Below, piece by piece: positions 17,504-25,905 of a DNA stretch of 64,000 nt. The stretch's first letter is position 1. Each line of letters begins with the position of its first letter. The stretch covers positions 2,666,001 to 2,730,000 of the forward strand of contig NZ_SHKK01000001.1 of assembly GCF_004217135.1 (NCBI RefSeq), written 5' to 3'. The position numbers and the translations under genes were made by a program. The notes below the pieces were generated by a model. It saw only the letters and a list, made by a program, of their open reading frames with translations. It had not been told where the DNA came from and made no database searches. The stretch is from Micromonospora violae. GTDB lineage: Bacteria > Actinomycetota > Actinomycetes > Mycobacteriales > Micromonosporaceae.

Positions 17504-17533
17504 GACAACGTAATCGAAGTCGATCACGTTGTC
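17504..17533. promoter_or_regulatory. LacI-type palindromic operator O2 (GH3/GH51 divergent promoter)
   Basis: GACAACGTAATCGA (17504-17517) and TCGATCACGTTGTC (17520-17533) are 14-bp arms with one mismatch around a 2-bp centre. O1 and O2 centres are 34 bp apart, close to three helical turns, which would allow cooperative binding by one regulator to both. Confidence 0.6.
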
Positions 17534-17616
17534 CAGAGCTCACACTGCCTCCACCACCCCTCGGTCCCGGCACTCGGGTCGCCATCCGCGTCGGACCTCG
17601 CACGAAGGAGCCAGCC

Positions 17617-19149
17617 CTGAACACCCACCTCAAGGCCCGCCTGACCATGGACCCCCGCCGACGCGTCGCACCGGTGCCGCGCCGGCTCTTCGGCTCGTTC
17701 GTCGAGCACCTGGGCCGCTGCGTCTACACCGGAATCTACGAGCCGGAGCACCCGACGGCCGACGCCGACGGCTTCCGGGGCGACGTCCTCGCGCTGGTGC
17801 GCGAGTTGGGCGTCACCACGGTGCGCTACCCGGGCGGCAACTTCGTCTCCTCGTACCGCTGGGAGGACGGCGTCGGCCCGGTCGACAAACGACCGGCGCG
17901 GCTCGACCTCGCCTGGCACAGCCTGGAGACCAACGCGTTCGGGCTCGACGAGTTCATGCGCTGGGTCGGCAAGGCCGGCGTGGACCCGATCATGGCGGTC
18001 AACCTCGGCACCCGCGGGACCGCCGAGGCCGTCGACCTGCTCGAGTACGCCAACCACCGCGGTGGAAGTCACCTCGCCGATCAGCGCCGCGACAACGGCG
18101 CGGTCGACCCGTACGGGATCAAGCTGTGGTGCCTGGGCAACGAGATGGACGGCCCGTGGCAGGTGGGTCAGCGCAGCGCGACCGAGTACGGGCGTCTCGC
18201 GGCACAGACCGCGAAGGCCATGCGCCGCTTCGACCCCGATCTCGAACTCGTCGCCTGCGGCTCGTCACACCTCGGAATGCCGACCTTCGGCAGCTGGGAG
18301 CGCGACGTGCTGACCGAGGCGTACGACGACGTCGACCTGATCTCGCTGCACGCCTACTACCAGCCGGTCGACGACGACCTGGCCAGCTTCCTCGCCTCGG
18401 CGGAGGACATGGACAGGTACATCGACGCGGTCACCGCCATCGCCGACTCGGTCGGAGCGATCCGTCGGTCGACCAAGAAGATCATGATCGCGTTCGACGA
18501 GTGGAACGTCTGGTACCAGTCCGCCGCCCCGTCCACCCCGCCCAGCGGCGAGGACTGGCCGGTCGCCCCGCCGCTGCTGGAGGACCACTACAGCGTGGCC
18601 GACGCGGTCGTCGTCGGTGGCCTGCTCATCAGCCTGCTCCGGCACAGCGACCGGGTGACCGCCGCCTGCCAGGCCCAGTTGGTCAACGTCATCGCACCGA
18701 TCATGACCGAGCCGGGAGGCTCGGCCTGGCGCCAGACCATCTTCCACCCCTTCGCCCGTACCGCCCGGCACGCCCAGGGCGCGGTGCTGGACGTGCTGCG
18801 TGACGGCAGCACGACGACCACTGATCGCTACGGTGAGATCGACGCGGTCGACGCGGTCTCCACCTGGGACGACAGCAGCGGGGAGATGACCGTCTTCCTC
18901 GTCAACCGGGTCCTGGACACCCCGGCCGAGGTGACCATCGACGTCGCCGGCGCCCAGGTGAGCGACATCATCGAGTGCGTCACCGTCGGCGGCACCGACC
19001 TGCACGCCAAGAACACGCTCGACGGTCCGGACCACGCCGCGCCGCGCCCGAACGGCTCGGCGCGCGGCGGCGACGCCAGCGTCCAGCTCACGCTGCCGCC
19101 CGCGTCGTGGACCATGCTGCGACTGCGCGCCGCCGAGGAGACCCGCTGA
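17617..19149 (+). CDS. Intracellular GH51 alpha-L-arabinofuranosidase
   Basis: 510 residues. Family features: LFGSFVEHLGRCVYTGIYEP near the N-terminus, VRYPGGNFVS, acid/base Glu176 (CLGNEMDGPW) and nucleophile Glu295 (IAFDEWNVWY), then a C-terminal beta domain. No signal peptide: it removes arabinofuranosyl groups from imported arabinoxylan or arabinan fragments. Start choice is unusual: the best ribosome site (GAAGGAG, 17604-17610) stands six bases before an in-frame CTG at 17617, giving LNTHLKARLTMDP; the nearest ATG is 17647 and has no such site and would remove part of the first conserved strand. The frame upstream of 17617 runs through the operators and is non-coding. Divergent from GH3 and presumably co-regulated. 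Confidence 0.92.
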   Translation: MNTHLKARLTMDPRRRVAPVPRRLFGSFVEHLGRCVYTGIYEPEHPTADADGFRGDVLALVRELGVTTVRYPGGNFVSSYRWEDGVGPVDKRPARLDLAWHSLETNAFGLDEFMRWVGKAGVDPIMAVNLGTRGTAEAVDLLEYANHRGGSHLADQRRDNGAVDPYGIKLWCLGNEMDGPWQVGQRSATEYGRLAAQTAKAMRRFDPDLELVACGSSHLGMPTFGSWERDVLTEAYDDVDLISLHAYYQPVDDDLASFLASAEDMDRYIDAVTAIADSVGAIRRSTKKIMIAFDEWNVWYQSAAPSTPPSGEDWPVAPPLLEDHYSVADAVVVGGLLISLLRHSDRVTAACQAQLVNVIAPIMTEPGGSAWRQTIFHPFARTARHAQGAVLDVLRDGSTTTTDRYGEIDAVDAVSTWDDSSGEMTVFLVNRVLDTPAEVTIDVAGAQVSDIIECVTVGGTDLHAKNTLDGPDHAAPRPNGSARGGDASVQLTLPPASWTMLRLRAAEETR

Positions 19150-19178
19150 TCGGCTGACCGACCGCCGGCCCCGGACGC

Positions 19179-19226
19179 GCCCCGGCCGCGCACATCCTGG
19201 CTTCACCAGGGGTGCGCGGCCGGGGC
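19179..19226. terminator. Bidirectional hairpin terminator
   Basis: A perfect 15-bp stem (19179-19193 with 19212-19226) topped by a second 5-bp stem CCTGG/CCAGG (19196-19200, 19206-19210). It lies between the convergent GH51 and esterase genes. Confidence 0.85.
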
Positions 19227-19262
19227 TTCCCCACCACAGGGAGTACGGCGTCGAGCCCGGGG

Positions 19263-20837
19263 TTACCGGGCGTCGACCGGGTCGCTCTGGGAGTCGTTGA
19301 AGAGCTTGTCGCCCTGGTAGCGGGCGACCACCGGCGCGTTCAGCTCACCGTGGACGGTCTTCGTGAGCCGGGCGACGCCGTGGCGCACCGGGGCCGACCC
19401 GAGGTGCGTGTCGCCGGCGTAGAAGTCGACAGTGCCGGAGGGGGTCGACGTGCTGGTGCTGACCGCGCCAACCGTCGCGGTGGCGGTGACCTTCAGGTGG
19501 TGCGAGCCGCCGGCCGGCGACGTGGTGACGTCGAGATCGGTGGTGGTGGCACGGAAGGTCAGGGTGCGCAGGTAGTGGTCCAGCAGCGGGCGCCAGACGT
19601 GCCAGGTGTGCACGCCCGGCACGTTGTACTCGTCCAGCTCGACGCCGGCGGCCCGCAGGGCGGCGGCGTTGCGCTGCGAGTTCTCGGCGATGTTGCCCAG
19701 CCGATCCTGGAGCCCGGTACCGATCATGATGCCGCCGGCCACCGCCTTCATGCTGTCGATCTGCGGCTGGGTGGCCGCCGGGCCGCCCGCGCTCCAGGCC
19801 GCGTGGTAGCCGAACAGGTCGGTGTGGTTGTACATGATGGTGTACGCCCGGCTGCCGCCGGCGGAGAAGCCGGCGAACGCGCGGTCCTGCGCCCGGGTCG
19901 AGACGTGGTAGTTCTGCTCGACGAACGGGAAGATGTTGTTGCGCAGCTCGTTGACGTAGCCCTCGTTGCCACCGGGAAGGCCGTTGAAGTCGGTGGACAC
20001 GATCACCATGGGCTGGGCCGCGCGGTCCTTGATCGCGTTCTCCAGGATGAGGTGGGCGACCCCCTGCATCGTCCAGGCGGTCGAGTGGTCGCCGCTGCCG
20101 TGGCTCAGGTAGAGCGTCGGGTACGGCGTGGCCCGGTTGGGGTCGTAGCCGTGCGGCAGGTAGACGACGATGTCGTGGACCCCCGCCGGGTTGGTCGACA
20201 GCGGCGACGGGTACCGGCGGGACTCCAGCCGGCCGACCTTCGCGACCGGCGCCTGGTAGCCGGTGTCGTAGGTCGGGAACTTCTTGCTGGCCGGGACGTA
20301 GATCGTGCTGCGTACCGCGCCGGGCGCTCCCGGATACTGCGGCTGGATCTGCCACCGGTTGGCGGGGTCGTCGTACAGGGCACAGCCGGTGGCGAGTTCG
20401 TTGGCGCAGTCATGGGTGAACGCGTAGCGGAAGGTGCCGGCCGGCAGTGGGGTGGTGAAGCTCCACACCCCGTCGGGGCCCTTCTGCATGGCCTGGATGT
20501 GCCACGGGGTGGCCGCGACGTCGCCGGGCTGCCACTCGGCGGGCGGCCGCGCGTCGCCGCAGTCCTGGCATGCGATGTTCTCCGGTCGGGAGTAGAACCA
20601 GTCGCCGTAGATGTGGACCTGCTGGACATCCGCGGGCGCCCGGTACCGGAAGGTGACGCTGTAGCCGGTCGGGGGCTTGTCGGTACGGGTGACGGTCGGG
20701 CCCAGCGGAGCTGGCGGCGCGGCCGAGGCCGCCGGGGCGGCGACCGTTGCGGCCGTGACGCTGACGGCGGCGAGCAGCGCGAGCACCAGCCGGCGGGTCC
20801 GTGCCGGCAGCGGGGGACGGGGAGGTGCGACGGGCAT
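19263..20837 (-). CDS. Secreted CE1-like esterase with N-terminal beta domain and C-terminal Ig-like repeat
   Basis: 524 residues, ATG 20837 behind GAGGGAG. Signal peptide to about residue 40, then an E-set/CBM48-like domain containing a CQDC pair, an esterase-D fold with nucleophile Ser in AFAGFSAGGSRAY and the His in GVHTWHVWRP, and a C-terminal Ig-like repeat (GTVDFYAGDTHLGSAPV ... YQGDKLFNDS). Such enzymes cleave feruloyl, acetyl or other esters from polysaccharides outside the cell. Domain order and length match the gene at 37727, so these two are paralogues. It is convergent with GH51 and has CGGTAACG- and AGCGCT-type operator candidates upstream, consistent with co-regulation with the glycosidases. 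Confidence 0.85.
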   Translation of the reverse strand: MPVAPPRPPLPARTRRLVLALLAAVSVTAATVAAPAASAAPPAPLGPTVTRTDKPPTGYSVTFRYRAPADVQQVHIYGDWFYSRPENIACQDCGDARPPAEWQPGDVAATPWHIQAMQKGPDGVWSFTTPLPAGTFRYAFTHDCANELATGCALYDDPANRWQIQPQYPGAPGAVRSTIYVPASKKFPTYDTGYQAPVAKVGRLESRRYPSPLSTNPAGVHDIVVYLPHGYDPNRATPYPTLYLSHGSGDHSTAWTMQGVAHLILENAIKDRAAQPMVIVSTDFNGLPGGNEGYVNELRNNIFPFVEQNYHVSTRAQDRAFAGFSAGGSRAYTIMYNHTDLFGYHAAWSAGGPAATQPQIDSMKAVAGGIMIGTGLQDRLGNIAENSQRNAAALRAAGVELDEYNVPGVHTWHVWRPLLDHYLRTLTFRATTTDLDVTTSPAGGSHHLKVTATATVGAVSTSTSTPSGTVDFYAGDTHLGSAPVRHGVARLTKTVHGELNAPVVARYQGDKLFNDSQSDPVDAR

Positions 20838-21055
20838 GTTCCTGCTCCCTCTTCGGCGTGTGGCCGGACCGCACCGAGCGGCCGACCGACGTTCGATGGT
20901 GAGGTGAAGGGATACCGGTAACGAGCGATGCAGCTATGCGAGCGCTAACATCGTTCCCTGTCGAAAACACAATCATGAATTGAATTGATGGTCAAGATGA
21001 CCCTGGAGAACGGGTCAGAAAATCGTGTGGAAAACAATTCGGGCAGGATTCAGCG
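20838..21055. promoter_or_regulatory. Esterase upstream region with LacI-type half-sites
   Basis: This non-coding stretch, together with the hairpins that follow, fills the gap between the esterase start and the dehydrogenase stop. TACCGGTA followed by ACG (20913-20923) contains the CGGTAACG core seen in operator O1. AGCGCTAACATCG (20941-20953) is one intact half of a common actinomycete LacI operator, with the other half degraded. The part beyond 20980 is relatively A/T rich; I see no gene in it. Confidence 0.4.
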
Positions 21056-21120
21056 GCGCCAGCACGACTGGCGCGCGAATTCGCTATCGGGTCAATGTCG
21101 TCAAGGAATTCGCGCGCCAG
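21056..21120. terminator. Overlapping alternative hairpins downstream of the dehydrogenase
   Basis: CTGGCGCGCGAATTC (21068-21082) is exactly complementary to GAATTCGCGCGCCAG (21106-21120), a 15-bp stem with a 23-nt loop. The left arm can instead pair with GCGCCAG at 21056-21062 (7 bp, 5-nt loop), so the two hairpins exclude each other. Located 46 nt past the dehydrogenase stop; a terminator for that operon is the simplest reading. Confidence 0.5.
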
Positions 21121-21165
21121 CCGCAGGTGGCCCGGGAACGCACCGGAAGAGGCTGGCGTACGCGG

Positions 21166-22683
21166 TTATTCGACCGCTGGCGCCAACCTCCCGTCGACGC
21201 GGCGAGGAATGGCCGTGTACCCGTCCCGCAGCTCCTCGGGAAGGGCCCAGTCCGGAGCGTCCTGCCACGCCAGCGGACGGAGGAACCGCCGGATCGACGT
21301 GGCGCCCACGGACGTGTGCACGTTGTTGGTCGACGGCCAGGATCCACCGTGGTGCTGGGCCCACGACACCCGGACCCCGGTGGGGTAGCCGTCGAAGACG
21401 ATCCGACCCGCACGGGCGGCGAACACGTCGACCAGACGGCGTACGACGTCGGCGTCGTCGCCCGGCCCGCGGTGCAGCGAACCGGTCAGCGACGGCGGGA
21501 CGGCGGCCAGCGCGGCGTCGAGGTCAGCGACGTCGTCGTAGCGGACCACGACCATCAGCGGGCCGAAGCACTCGTCGGCGATCTCGGCGGTCAGGCCGGA
21601 AAGGCCCACCTCCAGGAGGGTCGGGGCCACGGTGAAGCCCGCGCCGGGTGCGACCTGTGGCCGCGCCGAGACCCGGGCGCCGGCCCGCTCGAACTCGGTG
21701 GACCGGATCTCGTACGCGTCCCGGATGCGCTCGTTGAGCAGGACCGCGCCGCCCGCCGAGTCGACTCTCGCCCGCAGCGCGTCGAGCAGACGGTCACCAC
21801 CCGGATCCGACGGGATGAACGCCAGACCGGGCTTGGTGCACAGCTGGCCGCCCGAGTTCGTGAACGAGCCGAACAGCCCTTCGGCGATCTGGTCTCCCCG
21901 GACGGCAGCCGCGTCGGGCAGCACGACGATCGGGTTCACGCTGCTCAGTTCGGCGTACAGCGGAATGGGGTCGGGGCGTTCGTCGATGGCCGCCTGGATG
22001 GCGCGAGCCGCGTTGACCGAGCCCGTCAGGGCTGCCGCGCGGATCGCCGGGTGACGCACCAGCGAGCGGCCGGCCTCCTCCCCGTACACGATCGCGACGA
22101 CGCCCTCGGGCCCGCCGAGGTCGCGGACGGCGGACTCGATCGCGGCGGCGGAGGCGTGCGAGGTCAGCGGATGGGACGGGTGGGCCTTCAGGATCGTCGG
22201 GCATCCGGCGGCGAGCGCGGCCGCCGTGTCACCACCGGCGACCGAGAAGGCGAACGGGAAGTTGCTGGCCCCGAAGACGGCGACCGGCCCGAGGGGTACG
22301 AGCATCCGCCGCACGTCCGGGCCGGGTCCCAGCGGTGTGTCGCCGGCGTGGTCGATGGCCGCCTCGACGTACGCTCCGTCGCGCAGCACCTCGCCGAACA
22401 TCCGGAACTGGACCGCCGCCCGGGTGAGTTCCCCGTCGAGTCGGGCGTGACTCAGCCCGGTCTCCGCCTCGGCGGCAGCGACCAGGTCGTCCCGGTGGGC
22501 CTCCAACGACGCGGCGATCGCGTCCAGCAGCTCCGCGCGGCCGAGCCTCCCGCGGGCGGCCAGCCACTGCGCCGCCGACGATGCCTGATCGGCGATCACC
22601 TCCAGCCGAGACTCGTCGGTCTCGGTGAGATCCGTCGCGCGACGCTGTCCGTCGCGCGGATCGACCGTGCTGACCACGTTCAC
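21166..22683 (-). CDS. Aldehyde dehydrogenase, 2-oxoglutarate semialdehyde type
   Basis: 505 residues from GTG 22683, which overlaps the upstream stop as GTGA and has AAGGAG behind it. Aldehyde dehydrogenase fold with the catalytic Cys282 (SGGQLCTKPG) and general-base Glu245 (YAELSSVNP). The long FGASNFPFAFSVAGGDTAAAL and VNPIVVLPDA patterns are those of the branch that oxidises 2,5-dioxopentanoate (2-oxoglutarate semialdehyde) with NAD(P)+. It is the last enzyme of the operon: the preceding two gene products would make its substrate from pentonic acids. Cytoplasmic. Confidence 0.88.
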   Translation of the reverse strand: MNVVSTVDPRDGQRRATDLTETDESRLEVIADQASSAAQWLAARGRLGRAELLDAIAASLEAHRDDLVAAAEAETGLSHARLDGELTRAAVQFRMFGEVLRDGAYVEAAIDHAGDTPLGPGPDVRRMLVPLGPVAVFGASNFPFAFSVAGGDTAAALAAGCPTILKAHPSHPLTSHASAAAIESAVRDLGGPEGVVAIVYGEEAGRSLVRHPAIRAAALTGSVNAARAIQAAIDERPDPIPLYAELSSVNPIVVLPDAAAVRGDQIAEGLFGSFTNSGGQLCTKPGLAFIPSDPGGDRLLDALRARVDSAGGAVLLNERIRDAYEIRSTEFERAGARVSARPQVAPGAGFTVAPTLLEVGLSGLTAEIADECFGPLMVVVRYDDVADLDAALAAVPPSLTGSLHRGPGDDADVVRRLVDVFAARAGRIVFDGYPTGVRVSWAQHHGGSWPSTNNVHTSVGATSIRRFLRPLAWQDAPDWALPEELRDGYTAIPRRVDGRLAPAVE

Positions 22684-23888
22684 AGCAGTCCTCTCCTTAC
22701 CAGATTGCCCATCAGATCGCGGACGCCGAAGTGCCAGGGCTCGCACTCCTCCGCGTGCCGCACCCGGTTGACCAGGGTGCCCAGCGCCGGGCAGCTGATC
22801 CGTACCACGTCGTCGACCTTGTGGGTGAAGCCCTCACCGGGGCGGTCCCGGTCCTGGATGGGTGCGAACATCGTGCCGAGCATCAGGGCGGCGCCGTCGG
22901 GGTAGTGGTGGTGCGGGCCGACCAGTTGCCGGACCAGCTCCTCCGGATCACGCGACATCTGGGTCATCTCCGAGACCGCCTCCAGGTGGAAGCCGTCCAC
23001 ACCGTTGACCTCCAGGCGCACCTCGAGCTGGCGTACCCGATCCATGTCGAACCGGTCGTCGAAGAGCCGGATCAGGGGGCCGAGGGCGCACGAGGCGTTG
23101 TTGTCCTTCGCCAGGGGAAGCAGCAGCGCCGAGCGGCCCTCGATGTCGCGGAGGTTCACGTCGTTGCCGAGGGTGGCGCCGACGACCCGGCCGCTGGACT
23201 GGACGATGAGGGTGACCTCGGGTTCCGGGTTGTTCCAGGTCGACGCGGCCAGCACGCCGACCGGAACGGCGGTACCGACGGCGGAGAGGATCTGCCCCTT
23301 GGTGAAGATCTCGGCGTCCGGGCCGATCCCCACCTCCAGATACTGACTCCACATGCCCTCGGCGACCAGCAGACTCTTGAGCCGATCCGCCTCCGGTGAG
23401 CCCGCCTCCAGGTTGTGCAGGTCGACGCCGATGTCGGCGAGCATGCGGTGACGGATCTCCGCCGCCAGCGCCAGGTCGCCCCGGGCCCGTTCCTCGATCA
23501 CCCGTTCGATCATGGAGATCGGGAAGGTCACCCCGGCGGCCTTGAGCGCCTGGAGATCGACCGGGGCGAGCAACCAGGGTCGGCTGCGGTCCCGGGTGGC
23601 GGCCGCCGTGTTGGCCAGTATCTCCGTGAAGTCGCCCAGCCGCGGCCCGTCGAGCCCGGCCACCGTCGCGGCGGGATCGGGCAGCTCGCAGATGTCGCGG
23701 ACGGTGGCGAAGCGGTGGCTGATGTCGATGACCTCGCCGTCGCGGACGGCCACCGGCGAGGGGCCGTCGCCGGACGGATCCCAGATCCGGCCGATCAGGA
23801 CGCTGTCGGCGTCGTCCGGCAGCGCCTCGGCGGCGGTACCGGCCCAGTCCGTATCCGCGGCCAGCCCTCGGGGCCGTGGCACCGTCAT
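22680..23888 (-). CDS. FAH-family 2-keto-3-deoxy-pentonate dehydratase (XylX-like)
   Basis: 402 residues from ATG 23888, overlapping the upstream stop by ATGA. The fumarylacetoacetate hydrolase-like C-terminal domain is seen in EIFTKGQILSAVGTAVPVGV, EPEVTLIVQSSGRVVGATLG and GNDVNLRDIEGRSALLLP, with acidic metal-ligand candidates in these motifs. Members with this long form and in this context (Caulobacter XylX, haloarchaeal homologues) dehydrate 2-keto-3-deoxy-D-xylonate or -L-arabinonate to 2-oxoglutarate semialdehyde. The flanking dehydrogenase and sugar-acid dehydratase support that role. A sequence-only reading cannot tell xylo from arabino substrates. Frames upstream of 23888 are non-coding. 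Confidence 0.82.
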   Translation of the reverse strand: MTVPRPRGLAADTDWAGTAAEALPDDADSVLIGRIWDPSGDGPSPVAVRDGEVIDISHRFATVRDICELPDPAATVAGLDGPRLGDFTEILANTAAATRDRSRPWLLAPVDLQALKAAGVTFPISMIERVIEERARGDLALAAEIRHRMLADIGVDLHNLEAGSPEADRLKSLLVAEGMWSQYLEVGIGPDAEIFTKGQILSAVGTAVPVGVLAASTWNNPEPEVTLIVQSSGRVVGATLGNDVNLRDIEGRSALLLPLAKDNNASCALGPLIRLFDDRFDMDRVRQLEVRLEVNGVDGFHLEAVSEMTQMSRDPEELVRQLVGPHHHYPDGAALMLGTMFAPIQDRDRPGEGFTHKVDDVVRISCPALGTLVNRVRHAEECEPWHFGVRDLMGNLVRRGLL

Positions 23889-25066
23889 GCGTCGCGCTCC
23901 AGGTTGAAGAAGGACCGCTCGTCGCGGGGGCGGATGTCGTAGACCGCGTCCAGGAACATCCGCAGCGGGTGCGGTGTGAACGGGTGTTGCTCGATCGCGG
24001 TGAGATCCACCTCGATGCCCAGGCCGATACCGGTCGGGATGAGGATGTCGCCGTCGTCGGTCAGGACCAGCCGTTCGTTGGTGATCTCGGGACGCCACGG
24101 CACGTCGGTCGCCATGATCTCCAGGTAGCGGAAGTTGGGCAGCGTCGCCCCGAGTTGCAGTGTCGCGGCCGTGCTGAGTGGACCGCTCGGGTTGTGCGGC
24201 GCGAAGCCCACGTAGCTGGTCGCGGCGAGCGTGGAGATGAAGGCCAGCTCGGCGATCCCGCCGGCGTGCGTCACATCGGGCTGGACGAAGTCCACCGCCT
24301 GGCGGGCCAGCGCCGGCGCGAAGCCCTGCCGGCCGTACCACCGCTCCCCCGCCGCGATCGGCACCGGCGAGGCGCGCCGGATGTCGACGAGCGCATCGAG
24401 GTTGTCCGGTGGGCAGGGTTCCTCGAACCAGACCGGGTCGAACTGGGCGATCTCCTTCGCCACCTTGATGGCGTGGCGGACGTCGAAGCGGCCGTGCCCC
24501 TCGACGAACAGCTCCACGTCGCGGCCCACCGCGCCACGGACGGCGTCGATCTGGGCGAGCACCCGGTCCAACTGCGCGGTGGTGATGGTGAGGTCGTAGT
24601 TTTCGAACGGGTCCCACTTGAGGCCCCGGAAGCCGGACTCCACCGTCCGGCGCGCGGCGTCCGCGTAGTCCTCCGGTGTGACGGCGCCGGAGAACCACCC
24701 GTTCGCGTACGCGCGGACCCGGTCCCGGGTCGCGCCGCCGAGCAGCCGCGAGACCGGGACGCCGAGCTCGCGGGCGGAGATGTCCCAGAGGGCCATCTCC
24801 AGCGAGCTCAACGCGGTCATGATGACCGGCCCACCACGCCAGTACCAGTCCCGCGCGGTCTCGTAGAGGATCTTCGAGATGCTGGTGGGATCCAGGCCCA
24901 CCACTGCCTCGGCCAGCTCGGCGATGGCGCCCTGGACGGCGCGTTCCTTGCCCTCCAGGGTGGCCTCACCAAGCCCGATGATCCCCTCGTCGGTGTGGAC
25001 ACGCACGATGACGAGGTTCGTGCGGTAGAAGTCGACGACCAGAGTGTCGACAGAGACGATCTTCAT
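23885..25066 (-). CDS. Enolase-superfamily sugar-acid dehydratase
   Basis: 393 residues from ATG 25066. Mandelate racemase/muconate lactonizing-type N-terminal cap and barrel. Visible active-site features: Lys in GLKWDPFENY, acidic ligands in ELFVEGHGRFD, WFEEPCPPDN and IAAGERWYG, the Asp of PDVTHAGG and His of GFAPHNPSGPLS. Members with this set dehydrate aldonic acids such as galactonate, gluconate, arabinonate or xylonate to 2-keto-3-deoxy acids; with the FAH dehydratase and semialdehyde dehydrogenase downstream a pentonate (xylonate, as in Haloferax) is most likely. It overlaps the next gene by ATGA and follows the transporter permease by 8 bp, so the operon links import and oxidation. 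Confidence 0.87.
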   Translation of the reverse strand: MKIVSVDTLVVDFYRTNLVIVRVHTDEGIIGLGEATLEGKERAVQGAIAELAEAVVGLDPTSISKILYETARDWYWRGGPVIMTALSSLEMALWDISARELGVPVSRLLGGATRDRVRAYANGWFSGAVTPEDYADAARRTVESGFRGLKWDPFENYDLTITTAQLDRVLAQIDAVRGAVGRDVELFVEGHGRFDVRHAIKVAKEIAQFDPVWFEEPCPPDNLDALVDIRRASPVPIAAGERWYGRQGFAPALARQAVDFVQPDVTHAGGIAELAFISTLAATSYVGFAPHNPSGPLSTAATLQLGATLPNFRYLEIMATDVPWRPEITNERLVLTDDGDILIPTGIGLGIEVDLTAIEQHPFTPHPLRMFLDAVYDIRPRDERSFFNLERDA

Positions 25067-25074
25067 CTTTCGGC

Positions 25075-25905
25075 TCAACCCTTCACCGCACCGGCGGTCA
25101 TGCCGGACACCACGTACTTCTGGACCAACAGGTAGAAGGCGACAGCGGGCAGTGTGAACAGGAAGGCGACGGCCATCACCGTCTGGATCGGGGTACCCAG
25201 CTCGCCGATGAAGTTCGCGATGCCGACGGACGCCGGCTGAAGGTCCGGATTGAAGATGAACGTCACCGCGAACACGTACTCGTTCCAGGCGTGGAAGAAG
25301 GCGATGACCGCGGTGGCCGCGATCGACGGCGCGATCAACGGCACGTTGATGCGGGTCAGGGTGGTGAAGGGACGGGCGCCGTCGGCGCGCGCGGCTTCCT
25401 CCAACTCCTTGGGGATACCGTCGATGGCGCCCTTGAGGATCAGCGCGACGATCGGCAGGACGAAGGCGGAGTTCACGAGGATGAGGCCGGTCAGTGAGTC
25501 GAGCAGTTCGAAGCGGCGGAACAGCGCGAACAACGGGACCACCATGAGCGCCTCGGGCAGCATCTGCGTGAACAGCAGCACGACGGTCAGCACCGCCTTG
25601 CCCCAGAACGAGAACCGGGACAGCGCGTAGCCCAGCGGGATGCCCAGGCCGACGGAGAGGACCATTGTGCCGACGGCGATGATCAGGCTGTTGAGCAGCC
25701 AGCCGGCCGCCTTGCCCTCGGCCAGCGCGTCCACGAAGACCCCGAACTGGCCAAGGTCGGGCGTGAGCCGGGGCTTGTCGGCGAAGAGGTCGCTGTTGCT
25801 CGACAGCGCCGTGACGAACATCCAGTACAGCGGGAACACCGCGACACCCAGCACGACGAGCACGGCGACGATCCGTGCGGTGACACCGAAACGGAAGCGC
25901 CTCAT
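25075..25905 (-). CDS. Carbohydrate ABC transporter permease, MalG type (second importer)
   Basis: 276 residues from ATG 25905, which overlaps the upstream permease stop as ATGA. Six membrane helices and the EAA loop LEEAARADGARPFTTLTRIN. The much longer frame upstream is antisense noise inside the preceding permease. Second copy of the same importer type as at 8078, but the two differ strongly in sequence and probably carry different sugars. Confidence 0.92.
   Translation of the reverse strand: MRRFRFGVTARIVAVLVVLGVAVFPLYWMFVTALSSNSDLFADKPRLTPDLGQFGVFVDALAEGKAAGWLLNSLIIAVGTMVLSVGLGIPLGYALSRFSFWGKAVLTVVLLFTQMLPEALMVVPLFALFRRFELLDSLTGLILVNSAFVLPIVALILKGAIDGIPKELEEAARADGARPFTTLTRINVPLIAPSIAATAVIAFFHAWNEYVFAVTFIFNPDLQPASVGIANFIGELGTPIQTVMAVAFLFTLPAVAFYLLVQKYVVSGMTAGAVKG

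Noticed and set aside
17365..17616. N-terminal extension of the GH51 protein
   Set aside because: It would translate both palindromic operators and has no similarity to GH51 N-termini.
22680..24698. 672-residue extension of the FAH gene
   Set aside because: The upstream part is out-of-frame noise inside the enolase-type gene; ATG 23888 with ATGA overlap is the true start.
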